NCBI GenBank assembly: GCA_964533275.1
Contig: CAZHJK010000007.1
Location: 40,156 to 104,155 of the forward strand
Direction: 5' to 3'
DNA from: CAZHJK01 sp964533275
Lineage (GTDB): Bacteria; Bacillota; Clostridia; Eubacteriales; Garciellaceae
Length of the DNA: 64,000 bases
This document shows positions 18,404-27,797 of the stretch, one piece after another; the first letter of the stretch is position 1, and each line of letters begins with the position of its first letter. The notes under the pieces are model-generated. The model did no database searches and was not told where the DNA came from. It saw only the letters and a program-made list of their open reading frames with translations. A program made the translations under genes and the position numbers.

Positions 18404-19873
18404 TTATCCCCTTCCCTTATTATAAAAATATTTGCTTACAAAATAAAATGTTAAGGTTGAAGCTATGACTCCCGGAAAAGCTGGATGAACCATGGTATTA
18501 TTCCCTTCAAAAAAAATTGTTCTAATCATAAAAAAGCTAATAGTTATAAGTCCTACAATAAAAGAAGCAATGGCACCTTCCCGGGTAGCCTTTTTCCAGA
18601 ATAGTCCTCCATATAGAGGTAATAAAAATGTTGAAGAGAAAAATCCCCATATATACCCTCCAAACACCAATAAACTATCCGGTGGATTAATAGCTAGTAG
18701 CACTGAAACAGTACCGGCTATAAAGATAAATATTCTGTTAAAATTTAAAAACTTATCTTCCGGTATCTTAGGATTAAATAGATTTTTATAGATGTCATAG
18801 GTAAACCCACTGGCAGCAACTAGTAATTGAGAGTTTGCAGTTGATATTGCAGCAGCTGTGATACTCATTAATATTAACCCGCTAAAGGATGAATAGATTA
18901 CATTGTTTATCAAATATGGAAAAACCTCATCAACAGATTCGATGGATTGGATAGTAGGCTGCAATACTCTACCCCCTATACCAATAATCACTAATCCGAT
19001 ATACAAAAATGCCAAAAAAAATACTGAATAGCAGATCATCTTTACAGCTGTCTTTGTATTTTTTGCAGATATTATACGAATAGCATATTGAGGATTAGCT
19101 GCTAGTCCTAAACCCCAACCAAAAAATGAGGTAAAGGTCAAAAAAGCTGGTAATTGCCCCTTTGCAAAGGGATCTAATAAGGCACCTTGCTCTGTTGGCT
19201 TTAAAAAACTAGAAAAGGGTCTAGTATTAATCAACTCTGCTCCCTCATGCATTAGAGTTAACCCTCCAATATCTCTTAGTACGATAAATGCAGCTAAGAT
19301 AGTTCCTATTGCAGTTAATACAATATTTAAACTATCGGTTTTTGCCACAGAAAATAATCCACCGAATGTAGTATATATTATAAAAAGATATACTAGTATA
19401 ATAGCAAATATATAATTAACATCCAATAATTGTGAAATAACTATTCCAAATCCTCTTATTTGTATAATAATGTAGAAAATGTAGTTAAAAACAATTAAAA
19501 TTCCTGCCATTGCTTGCAGTCTCTTACTATTATATCTTAGATAAAAATACTCTGGTACAGTTAGTATATCGTATTGCTTAAGTTTAGATGCTAATACAAC
19601 TAAAAATGCTGCCCCTAAAAACCATGGTACTACTGCATAAAGCACGGTATTATATCCATAGGAAAATAAAGTTCCTGTTACTCCCTGCATAGAAGCAGCG
19701 CTAAACCAGGTTGCACTAAAGGTAAAAATGCTAGCAATTAGTCCCAATCTATTTCCAGCCACAAAGAAATCCCTAGTATTTTTGGTTTGTTTATATCCAC
19801 TTTTACCAAAGAATAATAATATGATTGCATAGAGTGTAAAATATAGAAGGTACACAATAGTCTTATTCATCAT
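18404..19873 (-). CDS. Sodium:solute symporter (SSS family)
   Basis: A 489-aa protein with about thirteen hydrophobic helices and SSS-family segments: TFSATWFSAASMQGVTG near helix 2, YFYLRYNSKRLQAMAG, and the helix-6/7 region FFGWGLGLAANPQYAIRIISAKN. It imports an organic solute with Na+. Substrate prediction within SSS is unreliable. Linkage with a kinase/regulator pair and the pxp operon makes 5-oxoproline, proline or a short-chain acid plausible. Its start (ATG 19873) lies inside the preceding 43-codon reading frame, so the two are translationally coupled. Confidence 0.88.
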   Translation of the reverse strand: MMNKTIVYLLYFTLYAIILLFFGKSGYKQTKNTRDFFVAGNRLGLIASIFTFSATWFSAASMQGVTGTLFSYGYNTVLYAVVPWFLGAAFLVVLASKLKQYDILTVPEYFYLRYNSKRLQAMAGILIVFNYIFYIIIQIRGFGIVISQLLDVNYIFAIILVYLFIIYTTFGGLFSVAKTDSLNIVLTAIGTILAAFIVLRDIGGLTLMHEGAELINTRPFSSFLKPTEQGALLDPFAKGQLPAFLTFTSFFGWGLGLAANPQYAIRIISAKNTKTAVKMICYSVFFLAFLYIGLVIIGIGGRVLQPTIQSIESVDEVFPYLINNVIYSSFSGLILMSITAAAISTANSQLLVAASGFTYDIYKNLFNPKIPEDKFLNFNRIFIFIAGTVSVLLAINPPDSLLVFGGYIWGFFSSTFLLPLYGGLFWKKATREGAIASFIVGLITISFFMIRTIFFEGNNTMVHPAFPGVIASTLTFYFVSKYFYNKGRG

Positions 19874-19994
19874 TCCATTTCCCCTTCTTATTTTTTAAAA
19901 TATACGCAGTAAATAAAGGAGCAAAGGCTGAAAGAATAAATAAGCCTCCTACAATAATCAAAGTTTTTAAAGGCAATCCTAAAATATGTAACAT
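19863..19994 (-). CDS. 43-aa single-span membrane peptide, probable symporter accessory subunit
   Basis: A short reading frame begins at ATG 19994 after AAGGGGTTGAG and runs for 43 residues: MLHILGLPLK, one hydrophobic helix (about 11-33), then a basic tail KNKKGKWNDE. It overlaps the symporter start by 11 bp. Small proteins with an LG(L/I)P N-terminus and one helix are found just upstream of SSS symporters in other Firmicutes and are called symporter small accessory proteins. The resemblance here is in layout and the first residues, so the call is moderate. Confidence 0.65.
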   Translation of the reverse strand: MLHILGLPLKTLIIVGGLFILSAFAPLFTAYILKNKKGKWNDE

Positions 19995-20142
19995 TTTCTC
20001 AACCCCTTATAAACATATAGATACTTATTCTATACCTTTTTATTATTTTCCTCTTTTATACAAGAAAGTACAAATATTTTTAATAAAGAAAAATATACTC
20101 CAACACCACAGGAAAGACAAACTTTCTTCCTTAAAAATATAA

Positions 20143-20168
20143 ATGGACAGCCCTATAGAACTGTCCAT
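20143..20168 (-). terminator. Terminator of fdhD
   Basis: An 8-bp stem ATGGACAG / CTGTCCAT is followed on the minus strand by TTATATTTTT, 22 bp past the fdhD stop. Confidence 0.65.
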
Positions 20169-20189
20169 ATTATTATATTATCTCTATTA

Positions 20190-20972
20190 TTATATTAATA
20201 TTTTATTTTCTCCATTATAGATATTCATCCTATTCCCTCTAGCAAAACCTATTAGCGTCACATTAAATTGTTTGGCAATATTTACTGATAGATCGGTTGG
20301 AGCGGATCTAGATACTACTATTGGAATATTGTTTTTTGTGGTCTTAATAATCATTTCAGAAGATATTCTTCCACTGCTAATTAATATCTTATCCTCTAGA
20401 TTTATTTTTTTTAAAAGGGCTTCCCCAATAATTTTATCTAGGGCATTATGTCTTCCTACATCTTCGTGGAATAATATAATATTATTATGGTCACATAGTG
20501 CACAACTATGAACTCCTCCGGTCTCCAAAAATAGCTTGGAATCCTGGTTTAATTTTTTAGAAAAATCTAATATCTTACTTGCCTTAAATCTTAAATCATT
20601 TTTTATTTTCTTTGTTCCTAGGGAATCCAAAACATTATAAAATATGGTACCCTTACCACAACCAGTGGTAATAGTTCTTTTACCATATAGCTTTTCTGCA
20701 AATAATGTTTTGTCCAATATATCTATATATGCATGCCCTTTATCTTCATCTATAATAATATTTTCTATCTCTTGTTCTTCTTTAATAATTCCTTCTGATA
20801 TCAAAAATCCTATAGCTAGATATTCTAATCCCTGAGGAGAACAAAGCAATGTAACAAACTCAACATCATTAAGAAAAATCGTTAATGGATATTCTGTTAT
20901 TATATTATCTTCTAACAATTCCATTTTTCCATCTTTTATTCTATTGATGATTAATTGTTTTTTTCTTTCCAT
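20190..20972 (-). CDS. fdhD: Formate dehydrogenase accessory sulfurtransferase FdhD
   Basis: A 260-aa FdhD protein that passes sulfur from a cysteine desulfurase to the Mo/W-bis-MGD cofactor before it enters formate dehydrogenase. Visible features are TTGCGKG, which carries the conserved Cys (the usual CxxC is reduced to one Cys), ETGGVHSCAL and FHEDVGRHNALDKIIG. ATG 20972 is chosen because AAAGGTG lies 8 nt upstream; GTG 20981 is in frame but poorly placed. It directly follows fdhA on the same strand, with a hairpin terminator between them. Confidence 0.93.
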   Translation of the reverse strand: MERKKQLIINRIKDGKMELLEDNIITEYPLTIFLNDVEFVTLLCSPQGLEYLAIGFLISEGIIKEEQEIENIIIDEDKGHAYIDILDKTLFAEKLYGKRTITTGCGKGTIFYNVLDSLGTKKIKNDLRFKASKILDFSKKLNQDSKLFLETGGVHSCALCDHNNIILFHEDVGRHNALDKIIGEALLKKINLEDKILISSGRISSEMIIKTTKNNIPIVVSRSAPTDLSVNIAKQFNVTLIGFARGNRMNIYNGENKILI

Positions 20973-20996
20973 ATTTAGCACACCTTTGAATAAATG

Positions 20997-21019
20997 AAGG
21001 AGGGTTTTTCACCCTCCTT
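20997..21019 (-). terminator. Hairpin between fdhA and fdhD
   Basis: A 9-bp GC-containing stem AAGGAGGGT / ACCCTCCTT lies 7 bp past the fdhA stop. It would end or attenuate transcription into fdhD. The minus-strand 3' side has only a weak T-run (TCATTTATT). Confidence 0.6.
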
Positions 21020-21025
21020 TAATTA

Positions 21026-23704
21026 TTATGAGATTTTATCAACCTTTACAGCACAAACCTTTAATTCAGGAATTTTTGCCTTCTTATCCAAAGAGTCAGC
21101 ATTGGTCAATACATTTGCTGCGCCTTCTGCATAGTGAAAGGGTATAAACACTACATTATTAGTTATAGTATCTGTTACCTTAGCCTTTGTAAAAATCTCT
21201 CCTCGTCTTGAAGAAACCTTTACCTTTTCTCCATCTTCAATCTTTAATTCAGCAGCTAGTTTCGGATTCATTTCGATATAGCTTTCTGGTGCTATTTTAG
21301 TCAACCCTTCACTCTTGTCTGTCATAGTCCTGGTATGATATTGATAGAGTATACGACCGGTTGTAAGCACTAATGGATATTCATCATCTGCTAATTCAAC
21401 AGATGGTGTATACTCTATAGCATTAAATAATCCCTTACCCCTTGAGAATTTACCCTTGTGTAAGAATTTAGTACCAGGATGATCCTTACTAGGACATGGC
21501 CATTGAATACCTTCTTCCTCTATTCTTTCATAATCTATTCCACCATAGGATGGTGTAACACTAGCTATTTCCTCCATAATCTCCATTGGATTATTATAGG
21601 TCTTATTGTAACCTAACTTGTTCATGATTTCCATTAGTATAACCCAATCTGGTTTTGATTCACCTACAGGTTCAATAGCTTTCCTTACCCTCTGAATTCT
21701 TCTTTCTGTATTGGTAAATGTACCATCCTTTTCAGCAAATGTAGAAGCTGGCAATACCAAATCTGCAAGTTCTGCTGTTTCTGTAAGGAATATATCTTGA
21801 ACAATTAAGAAGTCTAGATTTCCCAAGGATTCCCTAACATGGTTGGTATCAGGATCTGATACCATTGGATTCTCACCCATAATGTACATAAGCTTTACAT
21901 GACCCTCATGGGCTTTAATGATCATTTCTGGCACTGTTAATCCTGGATTTGTAGAAAGCTTAACTCCCCATGCATTATTAAACTTTTCAATTACTTCAGG
22001 CTTATTAATCTTTTGATACCCTGGCAAATCCCCAGGAAGTGCACCCATATCACAGGCACCCTGTACATTATTTTGTCCTCTAAGTGGGTTTACTCCAGTA
22101 CCTTCTTTTCCCATATTACCACAAAGCATTGCAAGGTTTGCTGTGGACATTACTTGATTTGTTCCACTGCTGTGCTGGGTTACTCCCATGGCATATAATA
22201 TACTTCCACTATCTGCCTTAGCATATAATCTTGCTGCTTTTCTAATATCCTCTGCATCTACGCCACAAATTTCAGCAGCTTTTTCGGGGGGATACTTCAT
22301 TACAGCTTTTTTCATTTCTTCAAAATTCTCAGTACGCTCTTTTATAAATTCTTCATCTTCTAGTTTTTCATTAATGATAACATTCATCATACCATTAAAC
22401 AGAGCAATATTTGTTCCAGGTTTTAATTGTAAATGCACCTCTGCATACTTAGACAATTCTATCTCCCTAGGATCTGCTACAATGATCTTTGTTCCATTAT
22501 TAATTGCTTGTTTTACCATAGCTCCTATAACCGGGTGATTTTCCGTTGTATTTGTTCCGGTAATAAATATTACATCCGCATCCTTAACCTCTTCTATACT
22601 ATTTGTCATAGCTCCACTTCCAAATGTAGCTGCAAGACCTGCAACTGTAGAGGAGTGTCAGAGGCGTGCACAGTGGTCAATATTATTGGTGCCAACCACT
22701 GCTCTCATAAGCTTTTGCATAAGATAGTTTTCTTCAGTTGTACATCTCGCTGAAGACAAGCCTGCAATTGCATCTGGTCCAAAGTTTTTCTTGGTGTCAT
22801 TAATCTTATCTGCAATAACATTATAGGCTTCTTCCCATGTTATTTCCTCAAATTTTCCATCCTTTTTAAGCAAAGGACTCTTTAAACGATCTTCATGATT
22901 TACAAAGTTATAGGCAAATTTACCCTTCACACATAGAAGCCCTTCATTAGGTTTTCCCATGGCTGGTTTTACTTCCACTACCTTATTATCCTTAACCAAT
23001 AAATCCATCTGACAACCAACACCACAATAGGAACAGGTTGTTCTTACAGAATCTGTTTCCCAATATCTAAATTTCTCTTTTTTCTTAGGAGCTAAAGCTC
23101 CTGTAGGACAAACAGAAACACAATTTCCACAGGATACACATAAAGATTCATCCAGCTCTTGTTCAAAGGGTATAGCTATATGAGTTTGGAATCCCCTTTG
23201 TGAAAATCCTATGGCACTCATGCATTGAAGTTGAGCACATACATAAACACATTTTCCACAAAGAATACATTTATTAGGATCTCTATCATAAAATGGATTA
23301 CTTCTATCAATTTCTCCAGTTAGTTTTTCCCCTGCAAAGGAGCTTTCCTTTATATCATATTTATAGCATAAGTCTTGAAGATCACAGTCTCCTGCTTTCT
23401 CACATGTCAAACAATCTAAAGGATGGTTAGATAACAAAAGGTCTAAAACAGTTTTTCTTGCCTCTGTAGTTTTTTTAGTTTCTGTAAGAATTGCCATTCC
23501 GTCACCTGCTGGAGTTGAACAGGAAGTAGCAAGCTTATTTGAACCCTCAATTTCCACTACACACATTCTGCATGATCCATGTGGTGTTATTCTTGGATCA
23601 TTACAAAGCGTAGGTATATCAATACCAATGCTTCTTGCAGCTTCAAGTATTGTTGTACCTTTTTTAACTGTTGCCTTTTGTCCATTTATGGTTAAACTTA
23701 TCAT
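21026..23704 (-). CDS. fdhA: Selenocysteine formate dehydrogenase alpha subunit (UGA at 22660-22658)
   Basis: The reading frame is 892 codons with one in-frame UGA at codon 349, flanked by NIDHCARL-U-HSSTVAGLAATFG. This matches the active-site Sec of formate dehydrogenases. Domains: 2Fe-2S ferredoxin (1-76, CNDP...CRMC...C), His-Cys3 4Fe-4S (about 78-118), a two-cluster ferredoxin domain (CILCGKCVYVC, CVSCGNCVSVC, about 138-205), the bis-pterin 4Fe-4S segment (CSYCGVGCQ, about 218-270), then the Mo/W-pterin domains and the C-terminal MGD-binding domain. It oxidises formate or reduces CO2. The NuoG-like N-terminus implies electron exchange with NAD(P) or ferredoxin partners. No such partner subunit is adjacent. 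ATG 23704 follows AAGGGGGATAAGA. Confidence 0.95.
22626..22660 (-). promoter_or_regulatory. Bacterial SECIS element of fdhA
   Basis: Twelve nt after the UGA, the mRNA can fold AGUUGCA-GGUCU-UGCAGCU. The apical GGUCU loop on a GUUGCA stem matches the SelB-binding hairpin of E. coli fdhF in sequence and in distance. This supports decoding of UGA as selenocysteine. Confidence 0.8.
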
Positions 23705-23956
23705 TCTTATCCCCCTTTTATTAAGTATTTTTAATTTTATAATAAATGAACATATTTTAAACTTAATTCTTTATATTACATTAGTAAATTGCATAATCAT
23801 AATTTACTTAAACACAAGTCCAAAAGCATTATATTATGTTTGTACAATATAAAACTTTATAAGATATAAATCATTGTGCTTGTGCTTTTGAAAATTAATT
23901 ATACAATTTAAATGATATTATTTAAAAATATGTAACTTATTTGCTTTTATATATTG

Positions 23957-24376
23957 CTATTGGGAAACTCCCTTTTCTAATGACTTTTCCTTATAGCCAA
24001 CCTTAAGTACTTTCTTAATACCTAACCATAATAAGCAGGATATTGCTGCCATAGTTCCTAGTTTTCCACCCACTCCTGCATATGCTGCAGCAGCTAAAAT
24101 AGATATTAACCCAACTATAGCTCCCACAATTACCATTTCAATAATATTAGGTGCATTTTTCTTAGATATCATTCCTGCATAGGCACCTGTAGTAGATACA
24201 ACAGCTAGAGTAGCTCCTAATGCTGGATCTATAAATGGTATATTTGGAAATATTAATCCTGACAATAATACCATCAAAGCAGCACCCATCGTTGCACCTT
24301 TATTTAAATGTAAGCTTATCCAATAGGCTCCTACAGCTCCTATTATACCAGCTAACAACATTGCAAAGTTTTCCAT
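23957..24376 (-). CDS. Small four-helix membrane protein B of a paralogous pair
   Basis: A 139-aa hydrophobic protein of no family I recognise. It has about four helices and the motif YAGVGGKLGTMAAIS near residue 110. The same motif appears in the upstream gene (YAGIGGKGGTTAATS), and the preceding helix (IVGAIVGLI vs IVGGAIVGIV) also matches, so the two are paralogues. ATG 24376 is chosen because GGAGGGTG lies 6 nt upstream; a longer in-frame start would overlap the upstream gene. A basic tail (KVGYKEKSLEK) should face the cytoplasm. The Gly-rich repeats recall small channel or transporter subunits, but function is unknown. Confidence 0.75.
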   Translation of the reverse strand: MENFAMLLAGIIGAVGAYWISLHLNKGATMGAALMVLLSGLIFPNIPFIDPALGATLAVVSTTGAYAGMISKKNAPNIIEMVIVGAIVGLISILAAAAYAGVGGKLGTMAAISCLLWLGIKKVLKVGYKEKSLEKGVSQ

Positions 24377-24395
24377 ATTTTTCACCCTCCTATCA

Positions 24396-24755
24396 TTAAC
24401 TAAATATACTGACAATTGCTCTCGTAATTAAAGCAGATGTTGCTGCGGTTGTTCCACCCTTTCCACCAATACCTGCGTATATTTCCTTTGTGAGGGCTAT
24501 TACTATTCCAACAATTGCACCACCAACTATAGCCCAAGCTAATGATGGAATTATATTAAGACCTGACATACCAACAAAGGATGCAGTAAACACAGCACCA
24601 GCTAGTGCCCCAGGAAGAAGTATTGCTCCTATAACTCCCACTAATCCATTTGAAACTACTGCGCCGTAACCTACTTCATGATTTAATATCCATGTAATAA
24701 CCACACTAATAATGGATAAAATTATAATGTTTCTATTATTTACTTTGATATTCAA
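24396..24755 (-). CDS. Small four-helix membrane protein A of a paralogous pair
   Basis: A 119-aa hydrophobic protein, paralogous to the next gene downstream. It is Gly/Ala/Ile-rich with about four helices, and the YAGIGGKGGTTAATS motif lies near residue 95 before a final helix. It starts at TTG 24755 after a G-rich site (GGGGGGAAGTAGA), one base after the stop of the 58-aa membrane peptide gene. Tandem duplicated halves suggest a heterodimeric membrane complex with inverted or parallel repeats. Transport is a guess only. Confidence 0.75.
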   Translation of the reverse strand: MNIKVNNRNIIILSIISVVITWILNHEVGYGAVVSNGLVGVIGAILLPGALAGAVFTASFVGMSGLNIIPSLAWAIVGGAIVGIVIALTKEIYAGIGGKGGTTAATSALITRAIVSIFS

Positions 24756-24756
24756 T

Positions 24757-24933
24757 CTACTTCCCCCCCTCTTGAAGTTCCTTGAAGTGTATGCTTAGTC
24801 CGATAATGTAAAAAATAGCTAAAACAACTAATAAAACTTGAATCACAGCATTGCTAGCCTGCATAAAAGAACTAACTATAAGACCGACCCCAGTTGCAAT
24901 AAAAGCTGCAAAACCCAAACATTTTCGTAACAA
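24757..24933 (-). CDS. 58-aa two-helix membrane peptide
   Basis: A short frame starting at TTG 24933, 7 nt after GGAGGT. Its 58 residues begin LLRKCLGFAAFIATGVGL, form two hydrophobic helices (about 6-23 and 29-48) and end in a charged tail (HFKELQEGGK). It lies 1 bp ahead of the paralogous pair and so is probably the first gene of a three-gene membrane operon. It has no family I recognise. Confidence 0.65.
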   Translation of the reverse strand: MLRKCLGFAAFIATGVGLIVSSFMQASNAVIQVLLVVLAIFYIIGLSIHFKELQEGGK

Positions 24934-25110
24934 TTTTCAGACCTCCCCTTGTAATCGTTAAAATATTATTTATTTTCTAAATTTTATCATTTCGTTAACC
25001 TTTTGTCAAAATATTTACTTAAAAAGAATATTTTAAAAACTTTTATATCATGGAAAATTATTAATATCATTTAATATTATCGCAAAGTAGAACTTTCCTT
25101 ATAATAAAAA

Positions 25111-25145
25111 AAAGATATTCTTCTTTTATAATGAAGAATATCTTT
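25111..25145. terminator. Hairpin terminator downstream of the ATP-cone gene
   Basis: A 13-bp perfect stem AAAGATATTCTTC / GAAGAATATCTTT with A- and T-rich flanks lies about 80 bp past the ATP-cone stop and upstream of the membrane-peptide operon. Confidence 0.7.
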
Positions 25146-25226
25146 AAACTTAATATTAATTTTACCCTTTAACCCTATAGTCAGCAGAAGTGTCACCTTA
25201 TAACTCCTGTTTTTATAATATAAAAA

Positions 25227-25496
25227 CTAGCACTTTCCTATATCATAAAAATCAGCGAGATCATTAAATCCAAATTCAACTAAGGTTTCCACAACCTTAA
25301 TATGTATTTCCTTGTATTCTATAGTATCTTTATCTTTTTCTAATAGTCTTGTATTAACAGTATTAGCAATTCTATTTGAGTCAGATTCATTAATAGGCTT
25401 TTTCATATCATCAGATGCTCTTTGGATAGATAATTTTATTTTTTCTAAACTAAATTCCTGAATCCGCCCATCTTTTTTTATAACCTTCAAAATCAT
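25227..25496 (-). CDS. Stand-alone ATP-cone domain protein
   Basis: An 89-aa protein that consists of little more than an ATP-cone: VIKKDGRIQEFSLEKIKLSIQRASDD, then a C-terminal helix VVETLVEFGFNDLADFYDIGKC. ATP-cones bind ATP or dATP and normally sit at the N-terminus of ribonucleotide reductases or in NrdR. There is no zinc ribbon as in NrdR and no reductase domain. It lies downstream of two nucleoside phosphorylase genes, which may imply nucleotide sensing. Free ATP-cones are found in other Clostridia without known function. Confidence 0.8.
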   Translation of the reverse strand: MILKVIKKDGRIQEFSLEKIKLSIQRASDDMKKPINESDSNRIANTVNTRLLEKDKDTIEYKEIHIKVVETLVEFGFNDLADFYDIGKC

Positions 25497-25598
25497 AACC
25501 CCCTTTATTCATTTAATCTCCCTTGTGTTTAGATTATAACAACATTGGGAAATTAATACAATATTTTATATTATTTAACACCCTTAGATATTAATTTA

Positions 25599-26924
25599 TC
25601 AATAGGAGACTACGCCTTCCTTTGTAACTAAAGCATAGATTAAATTTGGGATATTAACTTTTTCTTGGGAAAATCTATAGGCATTTAATAAACTATTCTT
25701 TGCAGTCTCAATCTTCTCTTCATCATTACTATGAATTATTGCAAGGGTTTCACCCTTTTTAACCGCTTCCCCTACTTTTTTGGATAGATAAATTCCTACC
25801 CCTAAGTCTATCTTACTATTCTTTGTTTCTCTTCCTGCTCCTAATATTAGTGCACTCATTCCTACTTCCTCAGCTTCAATATGTTTTATAAAACCATCCT
25901 GGGGTGATTTCACTTCTATAATAAATTTAGCATTAGGCAATAATTTGGTGTTATCTACTGCCCTGGCATCTCCACCCTGTAAATCTACAAATTCCTTAAA
26001 CTTTTCTAAAGCACTGCCATCTAGTATGACCTGCTGTAATTTTTCCCTTGCTTCTAGTTCAGTTTTAGCTACCTTTGCCAACATAAGCATTTGAGCTCCT
26101 AAAACTAAGCATAGTTCATATAAATCCTCAGGGCCTTTACCCTTTAATGTTTCTATTGCTTCCACTACTTCTAAAGCATTTCCTACTGCTCTGCCTAAAG
26201 GTTGCTCCATATTCGATATTATAGCTATAGTTTCTCTTCCCATTCCACTTCCAATGTCCATCATGGTTTTGGCTAACTCAATTGAATCATCTAGGGTTTT
26301 CATAAAGGCTCCGCTACCTGTTTTTACATCTAACACTATTGCATCTGCTCCTGCGGCAAGCTTCTTGCTCATAATACTTCCTGCAATTAATGAAAGGTTA
26401 TCTACAGTAGCTGTTACATCCCTTAGGGCATAAAGTTTTTTGTCTGCAGGAGCTAAATCTCCTGTTTGAGAAGCCAGGGCAAGCTTAATTTTATTTACAT
26501 TCTCAATAAATTCCTCCTGAGAGATATCTGTTCGAAAGCCCTTAAAGGACTCTAATTTATCTATGGTTCCTCCCGTATGACCTAAACCTCTACCTGACAT
26601 CTTAGCAACAGGTGCCCCTGCTGCTGCCACCATTGGTCCTAATATTAGAGTAGTAGTATCCCCCACCCCACCTGTACTATGCTTATCTACCTTTATCCCT
26701 TTTATGGGAGATAAATCTAATATGTCACCTGAGTTCATCATAGCTTCTGTTAAAATAACAGTCTCTTCCCTAGTCATTTTTTGAAAAAACAAGGTCATCA
26801 TAAAGGCAGATGCTTGATAGTCAGGAATAATGCCTTTTGTATAACCATCCACAAAATATTGTATTTCTTCTTTGGTAAGAACATTACCTTGTCTTTTTTT
26901 TAAGATAATATCATACATTCTCAC
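25599..26924 (-). CDS. pdp: Pyrimidine-nucleoside phosphorylase
   Basis: A 441-aa enzyme that splits uridine, thymidine and deoxyuridine into base and (deoxy)ribose-1-phosphate. The glycosyltransferase family-3 signature runs from KVDKHSTGGVGDTTTL through SGRGLGHTGGTIDKLES. VTATVDNLSLIAGSIMSKKLA and the C-terminal alpha/beta domain with GVGIYLSKKVGEAVKKGE are also present. The N-terminus MRMYDIILKK matches Bacillus Pdp, so GTG 26924 is taken as start. It overlaps the purine phosphorylase stop by one base (translational coupling). Together they form a nucleoside salvage operon. Confidence 0.93.
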   Translation of the reverse strand: MRMYDIILKKRQGNVLTKEEIQYFVDGYTKGIIPDYQASAFMMTLFFQKMTREETVILTEAMMNSGDILDLSPIKGIKVDKHSTGGVGDTTTLILGPMVAAAGAPVAKMSGRGLGHTGGTIDKLESFKGFRTDISQEEFIENVNKIKLALASQTGDLAPADKKLYALRDVTATVDNLSLIAGSIMSKKLAAGADAIVLDVKTGSGAFMKTLDDSIELAKTMMDIGSGMGRETIAIISNMEQPLGRAVGNALEVVEAIETLKGKGPEDLYELCLVLGAQMLMLAKVAKTELEAREKLQQVILDGSALEKFKEFVDLQGGDARAVDNTKLLPNAKFIIEVKSPQDGFIKHIEAEEVGMSALILGAGRETKNSKIDLGVGIYLSKKVGEAVKKGETLAIIHSNDEEKIETAKNSLLNAYRFSQEKVNIPNLIYALVTKEGVVSY

Positions 26925-27751
26925 TATAGCTTCACCTCACCTATAATTCCCTTCACTAGCTTAATAAATTTTGGTCTTGTTTGTTCTGCTACCCTCAAGA
27001 CCTCTTCATGGTCAATGGAAATAAGCTCATCTGCAATAGCCATGTCAGTAACACAGGATATACCTAGTACTGGAAGTTCACTATGTCTGGCTACAATAAC
27101 CTCTGGTACAGTAGACATACCCACGGTATCTCCACCTATAAAACGTAGCATTCTTAATTCGGCACGAGTCATAAAGTTTGGACCACTAATGCCTACATAA
27201 ACTCCAGTTTCTGTCTTAATCCCGTACTTTTCACCTACCATTTGACCTAATGAAATTAAATCTTTATCATAGGCAGCTGACATATCTGGAAATCTAACTC
27301 CTAAATCATTATCATTAGGTCCGATTAGAGGATTATCATGCATCCAATTAATATGATCAACAATAAACATTAAAGCACCTGGGTATAGCTTAGGATCCAT
27401 TCCACCACAAGCATTTGTAACAAGAAGCATTTTTACCCCTAATGCCTTCATTACCCTTACTGGGAAGGTAACCTCCTGCATGGAGTACCCTTCATAATAA
27501 TGAAATCTTCCCTGCATAGCAATAACTTGTTTTCCCTCTAGCTTACCGATGACTAATCGACCTGCATGACCTTCTACTGTAGAGACGGGAAAATGTGGTA
27601 TATCCTCATATTTTATTATTATAGCGTCCTCTATTTCTTTGGCTAAAACACCTAAGCCTGAACCAAGAATTAACCCGATATCCAGCTTATTACCTGTTTT
27701 TTTCTCAATGTAAGTTCTAGCATCTTCAATTTTTTCCCTTAGATTGTTCAA
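26924..27751 (-). CDS. Purine-nucleoside phosphorylase (trimeric PNP type)
   Basis: A 275-aa enzyme of the mammalian-like PNP (PNP/MTAP) family, phosphorolysing inosine and guanosine. Motifs seen: LGSGLGVLAKEI (phosphate loop), HFPVSTVEGHAGRLV, MQGRFHYYEGYSMQEVTFPVRV, TNACGGMDP, and GPNFMTRAELRMLRFIGGDTVGMSTVPEVIVARH with the base-contacting Glu/Asn positions. TTG 27751 is preceded by AGGAAAGGAAGG. It lies 46 bp downstream of the CC/Se selenoprotein gene and overlaps pdp. punA-type naming would fit, but exact substrate range is not shown by sequence. Confidence 0.92.
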   Translation of the reverse strand: MNNLREKIEDARTYIEKKTGNKLDIGLILGSGLGVLAKEIEDAIIIKYEDIPHFPVSTVEGHAGRLVIGKLEGKQVIAMQGRFHYYEGYSMQEVTFPVRVMKALGVKMLLVTNACGGMDPKLYPGALMFIVDHINWMHDNPLIGPNDNDLGVRFPDMSAAYDKDLISLGQMVGEKYGIKTETGVYVGISGPNFMTRAELRMLRFIGGDTVGMSTVPEVIVARHSELPVLGISCVTDMAIADELISIDHEEVLRVAEQTRPKFIKLVKGIIGEVKL

Positions 27752-27797
27752 TATACTTACCTTCCTTTCCTCATAAATATTTTTTTATCCAATAATA

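Noticed and set aside
22609..22660. fdhA appears broken by a TGA stop into two genes.
   Set aside because: The TGA lies exactly at the active-site Sec position, both parts share one frame, and a fdhF-like SECIS follows. It is a selenocysteine codon, not a nonsense mutation.
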